From Synchiropus splendidus (taxonomy: Eukaryota; Chordata; Actinopteri; Syngnathiformes; Callionymidae): DNA of 64,000 nucleotides. The notes below the pieces were generated by a model. That model was not told the origin of the DNA. It saw nothing but the letters and a program-made list of their open reading frames with translations, and did no database searches. A program made the translations under genes and the position numbers. Numbering within the stretch: position 1 is the stretch's first letter; each line of letters begins with the position of its first letter. Below are positions 54,501 through 64,000 of this stretch, in pieces. The stretch is from contig NW_026527093.1 in the NCBI RefSeq assembly GCF_027744825.2, forward strand, positions 1 through 64,000. Direction: 5' to 3'.

Positions 54501-55843
54501 CCTTATCTCAGGCTGAAAAGCGTTTTTGTGCATTGTGCCATAACTTTTCAGGAAAGCTTCAGAACATGAAATTTTAACCTCCCACTATAGCAGAAAGGGT
54601 CTTTCTAGTAGTTGCACATCAAATCTAAGCTGTCTGAAGTGTTTTTCAAAAGTTATCAACACTTTTATGTTTGGCGTTCCGAAACCCACCTTATCTCAGG
54701 CTGAAAAGCGTTTTTGTGCATTGTGCCATAACTTTTCAGGAAAGCTTCAGAACATGAAATTTTAACCTCCCACTATAGCAGAAAGGGTCTTTCTAGTAGT
54801 TGCACATCAAATCTAAACTGTCTGAAGTGTTTTTCCAAAGTTATCAACACTTTTATGTTTGGCGTTCCGAAACCCACCTTATCTCAGGCTGAAAAGCGTT
54901 TTTACGCATTGTGCCATAACTTTTCAGGGAAGCTTCAGAACATGAAATTTTAACCTCCCACTATAGCAGAAAGGGTCTTTCTAGTAGGTGCACATCAAAT
55001 CTAAGCTCTCTGAAGTGTTTTTCGAAAGTTATCAACACTTTTATGTTTGGCGTTCCGAAACCCACCTTATCTCAGGCTGAAAAGCGTTTTTGTGCATTGT
55101 GCCATAACTTTTCAGGGGAGCTTCAGAACATGAAATTTTAACCTCCCACTATAGCAGAAAGGGTCTTTCTAGTAGTTGCACATCAAATCTAAACTGTCTG
55201 AAGTGTTTTTCCAAAGTTATTAACACTTTTATGTTTGGCGTTCCGAAACCCACCTTATCTCAGGCTGAAAAGCGTTTTTGTGCATTGTGCCATAACTTTT
55301 CAGGGAAGCTTCAGAACATGAAATTTTAACCTCCCACTATAGCAGAAAGGGTCTTTCTAGTAGTTGCACATCAAATCTAAACTGTCTGAAGTGTTTTTCC
55401 AAAGTTATCAACACTTTTATGTTTGGCGTTCCGAAACCCACCTTATCTCAGGCTGAAAAGCGTTTTTGTGCATTGTGCCATAACTTTTCAGGGAAGCTTC
55501 AGAACATGAAATTTTAACCTCCCACTATAGCAGAAAGGGTCTTTCTAGTAGGTGCACATCAAATCTAAGCTCTCTGAAGTGTTTTTCGAAAGTTATCAAC
55601 ACTTTTATGTTTGGCGTTCCGAAACCCACCTTATCTCAGGCTGAAAAGCGTTTTTGTGCATTGTGCCATAACTTTTCAGGAAAGCTTCAGAACATGAAAT
55701 TTTAACCTCCCACTATAGCAGAAAGTGTCTTTCTAGTAGTTGCACATCAAATCTAAACTGTCTGAAGTGTTTTTCCAAAGTTATTAACACTTTTATGTTT
55801 GGCGTTCCGAAACCCACCTTATCTCAGGCTGAAAAGCGTTTTT
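51274..55843 (+). repeat. Tandem duplication of a 12-unit block (2256-bp period)
   Basis: The stretch 51274-53587 matches 53530-55843 at an offset of 2256 bp (12 x 188). A rare change that destroys the HindIII site (GGGGAGCTTC) is shared at 52862 and 55118. GTGTC at 53470 recurs at 55726, but in the repeat overlap rather than in the body of the first copy. It is bounded by a C/T difference at 51273/53529 and an AC/GT difference at 53588/55844. The junction monomer is again a class E' unit followed by an AC start. Confidence 0.85.
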
Positions 55844-58800
55844 GTGCATTGTGCCATAACTTTTCAGGGAAGCTTCAGAACATGAAATTTTAACCTCCCA
55901 CTATAGCAGAAAGGGTCTTTCTAGTAGTTGCACATCAAATCTAAACTGCCTGAAGTGTTTTTCCAAAGTTATCAACACTTTTATGTTTGGCGTTCCGAAA
56001 CCCACCTTATCTCAGGCTGAAAAGCGTTTTTACGCATTGTGCCATAACTTTTCAGGGAAGCTTCAGAACATGAAATTTTAACCTCCCACTATAGCAGAAA
56101 GGGTCTTTCTAGTAGGTGCACATCAAATCTAAGCTGTCTGAAGTGTTTTTCGAAAGTTATCAACACTTTTATGTTTGGCGTTCCGAAACCCACCTTATCT
56201 CAGGCTGAAAAGCGTTTTTGTGCATTGTGCCATAACTTTTCAGGGAAGCTTCAGAACATGAAATTTTAACCTCCCACTATAGCAGAAAGGGTCTTTCTAG
56301 TAGTTGCACATCAAATCTAAACTGTCTGAAGTGTTTTTCCAAAGTTATCAACACTTTTATGTTTGGCGTTCCGAAACCCACCTTATCTCAGGCTGAAAAG
56401 CGTTTTTACGCATTGTGCCATAACTTTTCAGGGAAGCTTCAGAACATGAAATTTTAACCTCCCACTATAGCAGAAAGGGTCTTTCTAGTAGGTGCACATC
56501 AAATCTAAGCTCTCTGAAGTGTTTTTCGAAAGTTATCGACACTTTTATGTTTGGCGTTCCGAAACCCACCTTATCTCAGGCTGAAAAGCGTTTTTGTGCA
56601 TTGTGCCATAACTTTTCAGGGAAGCTTCAGAACATGAAATTTTAACCTCCCACTATAGCAGAAAGGGTCTTTCTAGTAGTTGCACATCAAATCTAAACTG
56701 TCTGAAGTGTTTTTCCAAAGTTATTAACACTTTTATGTTTGGCGTTCCGAAACCCACCTTATCTCAGGCTGAAAAGCGTTTTTGTGCATTGTGCCATAAC
56801 TTTTCAGGGAAGCTTCAGAACATGAAATTTTAACCTCCCACTATAGCAGAAAGGGTCTTTCTAGTAGTTGCACATCAAATCTAAACTGTCTGAAGTGTTT
56901 TTCCAAAGTTATCAACACTTTTATGTTTGGCGTTCCGAAACCCACCTTATCTCAGGCTGAAAAGCGTTTTTGTGCATTGTGCCATAACTTTTCAGGAAAG
57001 CTTCAGAACATGAAATTTTAACCTCCCACTATAGCAGAAAGGGTCTTTCTAGTAGTTGCACATCAAATCTAAACTGTCTGAAGTGTTTTTCCAAAGTTAT
57101 CAACACTTTTATGTTTGGCGTTCCGAAACCCACCTTATCTCAGGCTGAAAAGCGTTTTTGTGCATTGTGCCATAACTTTTCAGGGAAGCTTCAGAACATG
57201 AAATTTTAACCTCCCACTATAGCAGAAAGGGTCTTTCTAGTAGTTGCACATCAAATCTAAGCTGTCTGAAGTGTTTTTCAAAAGTTATCAACACTTTTAT
57301 GTTTGGCGTTCCGAAACCCACCTTATCTCAGGCTGAAAAGCGTTTTTGTGCATTGTGCCATAACTTTTCAGGAAAGCTTCAGAACATGAAATTTTAACCT
57401 CCCACTATAGCAGAAAGGGTCTTTCTAGTAGTTGCACATCAAATCTAAACTGTCTGAAGTGTTTTTCCAAAGTTATCAACACTTTTATGTTTGGCGTTCC
57501 GAAACCCACCTTATCTCAGGCTGAAAAGCGTTTTTACGCATTGTGCCATAACTTTTCAGGGAAGCTTCAGAACATGAAATTTTAACCTCCCACTATAGCA
57601 GAAAGGGTCTTTCTAGTAGGTGCACATCAAATCTAAGCTCTCTGAAGTGTTTTTCGAAAGTTATCAACACTTTTATGTTTGGCGTTCCGAAACCCACCTT
57701 ATCTCAGGCTGAAAAGCGTTTTTGTGCATTGTGCCATAACTTTTCAGGGAAGCTTCAGAACATGAAATTTTAACCTCCCACTATAGCAGAAAGGGTCTTT
57801 CTAGTAGTTGCACATCAAATCTAAACTGTCTGAAGTGTTTTTCCAAAGTTATCAACACTTTTATGTTTGGCGTTCCGAAACCCACCTTATCTCAGGCTGA
57901 AAAGCGTTTTTGTGCATTGTGCCATAACTTTTCAGGGAAGCTTCAGAACATGAAATTTTAACCTCCCACTATAGCAGAAAGGGTCTTTCTAGTAGTTGCA
58001 CATCAAATCTAAACTGTCTGAAGTGTTTTTCCAAAGTTATTAACACTTTTATGTTTGGCGTTCCGAAACCCACCTTATCTCAGGCTGAAAAGCGTTTTTG
58101 TGCATTGTGCCATAACTTTTCAGGGAAGCTTCAGAACATGAAATTTTAACCTCCCACTATAGCAGAAAGGGTCTTTCTAGTAGTTGCACATCAAATCTAA
58201 ACTGTCTGAAGTGTTTTTCCAAAGTTATCAACACTTTTATGTTTGGCGTTCCGAAACCCACCTTATCTCAGGCTGAAAAGCGTTTTTGTGCATTGTGCCA
58301 TAACTTTTCAGGAAAGCTTCAGAACATGAAATTTTAACCTCCCACTATAGCAGAAAGGGTCTTTCTAGTAGGTGCACATCAAATCTAAGCTCTCTGAAGT
58401 GTTTTTCGAAAGTTATCAACACTTTTATGTTTGGCGTTCCGAAACCCACCTTATCTCAGGCTGAAAAGCGTTTTTGTGCATTGTGCCATAACTTTTCAGG
58501 AAAGCTTCAGAACATGAAATTTTAACCTCCCACTATAGCAGAAAGGGTCTTTCTACTAGTTGCACATCAAATCTAAACTGTCTGAAGTGTTTTTCCAAAG
58601 TTATCAACACTTTTATGTTTGGCGTTCCGAAACCCACCTTATCTCAGGCTGAAAAGCGTTTTTACGCATTGTGCCATAACTTTTCAGGGAAGCTTCAGAA
58701 CATGAAATTTTAACCTCCCACTATAGCAGAAAGGGTCTTTCTAGTAGGTGCACATCAAATCTAAGCTCTCTGAAGTGTTTTTCGAAAGTTATCAACACTT

Positions 58801-61800
58801 TTATGTTTGGCGTTCCGAAACCCACCTTATCTCAGGCTGAAAAGCGTTTTTGTGCATTGTGCCATAACTTTTCAGGAAAGCTTCAGAACATGAAATTTTA
58901 ACCTCCCACTATAGCAGAAAGTGTCTTTCTAGTAGTTGCACATCAAATCTAAACTGTCTGAAGTGTTTTTCCAAAGTTATTAACACTTTTATGTTTGGCG
59001 TTCCGAAACCCACCTTATCTCAGGCTGAAAAGCGTTTTTACGCATTGTGCCATAACTTTTCAGGGAAGCTTCAGAACATGAAATTTTAACCTCCCACTAT
59101 AGCAGAAAGGGTCTTTCTAGTAGGTGCACATCAAATCTAAGCTGTCTGAAGTGTTTTTCGAAAGTTATCAACACTTTTATGTTTGGCGTTCCGAAACCCA
59201 CCTTATCTCAGGCTGAAAAGCGTTTTTGTGCATTGTGCCATAACTTTTCAGGGAAGCTTCAGAACATGAAATTTTAACCTCCCACTATAGCAGAAAGGGT
59301 CTTTCTAGTAGTTGCACATCAAATCTAAACTGTCTGAAGTGTTTTTCCAAAGTTATCAACACTTTTATGTTTGGCGTTCCGAAACCCACCTTATCTCAGG
59401 CTGAAAAGCGTTTTTACGCATTGTGCCATAACTTTTCAGGGAAGCTTCAGAACATGAAATTTTAACCTCCCACTATAGCAGAAAGGGTCTTTCTAGCAGT
59501 TGCACATCAAATCTAAACTGTCTGAAGTGTTTTTCCAAAGTTATCAACACTTTTATGTTTGGCGTTCCGAAACCCACCTTATCTCAGGCTGAAAAGCGTT
59601 TTTACGCATTGTGCCATAACTTTTTGGGGAAGCTTCAGAACATGAAATTTTAAGCTCCCACTATAGCAGAAAGGGTCTTTCTAGTAGGTGCACATCAAAT
59701 CTAAGCTCTCTGAAGTGTTTTTCGAAAGTTATCAACACTTTTATGTTTGGCGTTCCGAAACCCACCTTATCTCAGGCTGAAAAGCGTTTTTGTGCATTGT
59801 GCCATAACTTTTCAGGGAAGCTTCAGAACATGAAATTTTAACCTCCCACTATAGCAGAAAGGGTCTTTCTAGTAGTTGCACATCAAATCTAAACTGTCTG
59901 AAGTGTTTTTCCAAAGTTATCAACACTTTTATGTTTGGCGTTCCGAAACCCACCTTATCTCAGGCTGAAAAGCGTTTTTGTGCATTGTGCCATAACTTTT
60001 CAGGGAAGCTTCAGAACATAAAATTTTAACCTCCCACTATAGCAAAAAGGGTCTTTCTAGTAGTTGCACATCAAATCTAAACTGTGTGAAGTGTTTTTCC
60101 AAAGTTATCAACACTTTTATGTTTGGCGTTCCGAAACCCACCTTATCTCAGGCTGAAAAGCGTTTTTGTGCATTGTGCCATAACTTTTCAGGGAAGCTTC
60201 AGAACATGAAATTTTAACCTCCCACTATAGCAGAAAGGGTCTTTCTAGTAGTTGCACATCAAATCTAAGCTGTCTGAAGTGTTTTTCAAAAGTTATCAAC
60301 ACTTTTATGTTTGGCGTTCCGAAACCCACCTTATCTCAGGCTGAAAAGCGTTTTTGTGCATTGTGCCATAACTTTTCAGGGAAGCTTCAGAACATGAAAT
60401 TTTAACCTCCCACTATAGCAGAAAGGGTCTTTCTAGTAGTTGCACATCAAATCTAAGCTGTCTGAAGTGTTTTTCAAAAGTTATCAACACTTTTATGTTT
60501 GGCGTTCCGAAACCCACCTTATCTCAGGCTGAAAAGCGTTTTTGTGCATTGTGCCATAACTTTTCAGGAAAGCTTCAGAACATGAAATTTTAACCTCCCA
60601 CTATAGCAGAAAGGGTCTTTCTAGTAGTTGAACATCAAATCTAAACTGTCTGAAGTGTTTTTCAAAAGTTATCAACACTTTTATGTTTGGCGTTCCGAAA
60701 CCCACCTTATCTCAGGCTGAAAAGCGTTTTTACGCATTGTGCCATAACTTTTCAGGGAAGCTTCAGAACATGAAATTTTAAGCTCCCACTATAGCAGAAA
60801 GGGTCTTTCTAGTAGGTGCACATCAAATCTAAGCTCTCTGAAGTGTTTTTCGAAAGTTATCAACACTTTTATGTTTGGCGTTCCGAAACCCACCTTATCT
60901 CAGGCTGAAAAGCGTTTTTGTGCATTGTGCCATAACTTTTCAGGGAAGCTTCAGAACATGAAATTTTAACCTCCCACTATAGCAGAAAGGGTCTTTCTAG
61001 TAGTTGCACATCAAATCTAAACTGTCTGAAGTGTTTTTCCAAAGTTATCAACACTTTTATGTTTGGCGTTCCGAAACCCACCTTATCTCAGGCTGAAAAG
61101 CGTTTTTGTGCATTGTGCCATAACTTTTCAGGGAAGCTTCAGAACATGAAATTTTAACCTCCCACTATAGCAGAAAGGGTCTTTCTAGTAGTTGCACATC
61201 AAATCTAAACTGTCTGAAGTGTTTTTCCTAAGTTATCAACACTTTTATGTTTGGCGTTCCGAAACCCACCTTATCTCAGGCTGAAAAGCGTTTTTGTGCA
61301 TTGTGCCATAACTTTTCAGGGAAGCTTCAGAACATGAAATTTTAACCTCCCACTATAGCAGAAAGGGTCTTTCTAGTAGTTGCACATCAAATCTAAACTG
61401 TCTGAAGTGTTTTTCCAAAGTTATCAACACTTTTATGTTTGGCGATCCGAAACCCACCTTATCTCAGGCTGAAAAGCGTTTTTGTGCATTGTGCCATAAC
61501 TTTTCAGGGAAGCTTCAGAACATGAAATTTTAACCTCCCACTATAGCAGAAAGGGTCTTTCTAGTAGTTGCACATCAAATCTAAGCTGTCTGAAGTGTTT
61601 TTCAAAAGTTATCAACACTTTTATGTTTGGCGTTCCGAAACCCACCTTATCTCAGGCTGAAAAGCGTTTTTGTGCATTGTGCCATAACTTTTCAGGAAAG
61701 CTTCAGAACATGAAATTTTAACCTCCCACTATAGCAGAAAGGGTCTTTCTAGTAGTTGCACATCAAATCTAAACTGTCTGAAGTGTTTTTCCAAAGTTAT

Positions 61801-64000
61801 CAACACTTTTATGTTTGGCGTTCCGAAACCCACCTTATCTCAGGCTGAAAAGCGTTTTTGTGCATTGTGCCATAACTTTTCAGGGAAGCTTCAGAACATG
61901 AAATTTTAACCTCCCACTATAGCAGAAAGGGTCTTTCTAGTAGTTGCACATCAAATCTAAGCAGTCTGAAGTGTTTTTCAAAAGTTATCAACACTTTTAT
62001 GTTTGGCGTTCCGAAACCCACCTTATCTCAGGCTGAAAAGCGTTTTTGTGCATTGTGCCATAACTTTTCAGGAAAGCTTCAGAACATGAAATTTTAACCT
62101 CCCACTATAGCAGAAAGGGTCTTTCTAGTAGTTGCACATCAAATCTAAACTGTCTGAAGTGTTTTTCCAAAGTTATCAACACTTTTATGTTTGGCGTTCC
62201 GAAACCCACCTTATCTCAGGCTGAAAAGCGTTTTTACGCATTGTGCCATAACTTTTCAGGGAAGCTTCAGAACATGAAATTTTAACCTCCCACTATAGCA
62301 GAAAGGGTCTTTCTAGTAGGTGCACATCAAATCTAAGCTCTCTGAAGTGTTTTTCGAAAGTTATCAACACTTTTATGTTTGGCGTTCCGAAACCCACCTT
62401 ATCTCAGGCTGAAAAGCGTTTTTGTGCATTGTGCCATAACTTTTCAGGGAAGCTTCAGAACATGAAATTTTAACCTCCCACTATAGCAGAAAGGGTCTTT
62501 CTAGTAGTTGCACATCAAATCTAAACTGTCTGAAGTGTTTTTCCAAAGTTATTAACACTTTTATGTTTGGCGTTCCGAAACCCACCTTATCTCAGGCTGA
62601 AAAGCGTTTTTGTGCATTGTGCCATAACTTTTCAGGGAAGCTTCAGAACATGAAATTTTAACCTCCCACTATAGCAGAAAGGGTCTTTCTAGTAGTTGCA
62701 CATCAAATCTAAACTGTCTGAAGTGTTTTTCCAAAGTTATCAACACTTTTATGTTTGGCGTTCCGAAACCCACCTTATCTCAGGCTGAAAAGCGTTTTTG
62801 TGCATTGTGCCATAACTTTTCAGGGAAGCTTCAGAACATGAAATTTTAACCTCCCACTATAGCAGAAAGGGTCTTTCTAGTAGTTGCACATCAAATCTAA
62901 GCTGTCTGAAGTGTTTTTCAAAAGTTATCAACACTTTTATGTTTGGCGTTCCGAAACCCACCTTATCTCAGGCTGAAAAGCGTTTTTGTGCATTGTGCCA
63001 TAACTTTTCAGGAAAGCTTCAGAACATGAAATTTTAACCTCCCACTATAGCAGAAAGGGTCTTTCTAGTAGTTGAACATCAAATCTAAACTGTCTGAAGT
63101 GTTTTTCAAAAGTTATCAACACTTTTATGTTTGGCGTTCCGAAACCCACCTTATCTCAGGCTGAAAAGCGTTTTTACGCATTGTGCCATAACTTTTCAGG
63201 GAAGCTTCAGAACATGAAATTTTAAGCTCCCACTATAGCAGAAAGGGTCTTTGTAGTAGGTGCACATCAAATCTAAGCTCTCTGAAGTGTTTTTCGAAAG
63301 TTATCAACACTTTTATGTTTGGCGTTCCGAAACCCACCTTATCTCAGGCTGAAAAGCGTTTTTGTGCATTGTGCCATAACTTTTCAGGGAAGCTTCAGAA
63401 CATGAAATTTTAACCTCCCACTATAGCAGAAAGGGTCTTTCTAGTAGTTGCACATCAAATCTAAGCTGTCTGAAGTGTTTTTCCAAAGTTATCAACACTT
63501 TTATGTTTGGCGTTCCGAAACCCACCTTATCTCAGGCTGAAAAGCGTTTTTGTGCATTGTGCCATAACTTTTCAGGGAAGCTTCAGAACATGAAATTTTA
63601 ACCTCCCACTATAGCAAAAAGGGTCTTTCTAGTAGTTGCACATCAAATCTAAACTGTCTGAAGTGTTTTTCCTAAGTTATCAACACTTTTATGTTTGGCG
63701 TTCCGAAACCCACCTTATCTCAGGCTGAAAAGCGTTTTTGTGCATTGTGCCATAACTTTTCAGGGAAGCTTCAGAACATGAAATTTTAACCTCCCACTAT
63801 AGCAGAAAGGGTCTTTCTAGTAGTTGCACATCAAATCTAAGCTGTCTGAAGTGTTTTTCAAAAGTTATCAACACTTTTATGTTTGGCGTTCCGAAACCCA
63901 CCTTATCTCAGGCTGAAAAGCGTTTTTACGCATTGTGCCATAACTTTTCAGGAAAGCTTCAGAACATGAAATTTTAACCTCCCACTATAGCAGAAAGGGT
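55844..64000 (+). repeat. Right satellite block with more private variants
   Basis: The satellite stays in exact register but gathers unit-specific substitutions toward the right: 58556, 59497, 59625-59626, 59654, 60020, 60045, 60086, 60631, 61229, 61445, 61963 and 63253. Some recur 2444 bp apart (13 units): GTTGAACATC 60631/63075, TTAAGCTCCC 60782/63226 and CCTAAGTT 61229/63673. A 13-unit segment has therefore been copied here too. The AAGCTGTC/CGAAAG combination seen at the left end returns at 56136 and 59144, 3008 bp (16 units) apart. The window ends inside a monomer. Confidence 0.85.

Larger units (their letters stand above)
1..64000 (+). repeat. 188-bp satellite DNA array, whole window
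   Basis: The motif GCATTGTGCC recurs at 7, 195, 383, 571, 759 and so on to 63930, every 188 bp apart from local indels. This gives about 340 full head-to-tail units, with 6 bp of a partial unit at the left and 71 bp at the right. One unit counted by hand has 73 G+C of 188 (about 39%). All units are in the same orientation and none is interrupted by other DNA. Homogeneous arrays of 150-200 bp units are typical of eukaryotic centromeric or pericentromeric heterochromatin. That location is an inference, because nothing in the window marks a centromere directly. I do not recognise the family or species. Both array ends lie outside the window, so 64 kb is a minimum size. Confidence 0.98.

Noticed and set aside
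36610..55843. Clustering of duplication breakpoints at unit positions 128, 187-188 and 23
   Set aside because: These are simply the diagnostic sites where classes differ. True crossover points can lie anywhere in the identical stretch between them, so no hot-spot position can be claimed.
1..64000. CRISPR array
   Set aside because: The whole 188-bp period is conserved and there are no short repeats alternating with unique spacers.
1..64000. Assignment to a known HindIII satellite family of a named species
   Set aside because: Many unrelated satellites have one HindIII site per unit. The length and the site are not enough, and I do not recognise the sequence.
1..64000. Telomere repeats, rRNA, tRNA genes or transposon insertions
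   Set aside because: No departure from the satellite was seen anywhere in the window, and no such element is needed to explain any stretch.

Overview
The whole 64 kb window is one uninterrupted, head-to-tail satellite DNA array. The unit is 188 bp, about 39% GC, and all copies lie in the same orientation. I count about 340 full units between a partial copy at position 1 and another at position 64000. I found no gene, transposon, unique spacer, inversion or non-satellite insert. This is typical of eukaryotic heterochromatin, most likely centromeric or pericentromeric. I do not recognise the species or the satellite family from the sequence. Almost every unit carries a HindIII site.

Layout: 1-1998 is a clean block in exact 188-bp register. 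1999-9306 is the same satellite with dozens of scattered one-base insertions and deletions, which looks like unpolished sequence more than biology. 9307-64000 is clean again, with one net indel (about 22050) in roughly 54 kb.

Units fall into recurring classes, defined by linked bases at about seven positions. I use these letters: A (GT start, GGAAGC, TTGC, AAACTGTC, CCAAAG, TATCAAC); C (as A but GAAAGC); E (as A but TATTAAC; E' with GAAAGC); B (AC start, GGTGC, AAGCTCTC, CGAAAG); F (as B but GT start; F' with GAAAGC); D (AAGCTGTC, CAAAAG; D' with GAAAGC); G (CAAAAG plus CCTAAACCC). The classes recur in order, often E-A-F-C-B, so this is a higher-order repeat (HOR) array built on four- to six-unit modules.

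On top of this lie large tandem duplications whose private variants repeat at exact multiples of 188 bp: 24 units (12067-21252), 8 units (36610-39674), 30 units (38490-49851), 6 units (48821-51544) and 12 units (51274-55843). A 4/6-unit patchwork occupies 25954-28961. The picture is of repeated unequal exchange or amplification, some of it very recent.

No protein-coding gene is supported. Because 188 is not a multiple of 3, a run through the array changes frame every unit and soon hits stops. The longer open frames all fall in the indel-rich block. I found no new multi-gene system. The points worth following are the nested duplication history, junction-signature monomers, a weak resemblance of the unit to a Pol III internal promoter, and the probable assembly-quality problem at 2-9.3 kb.
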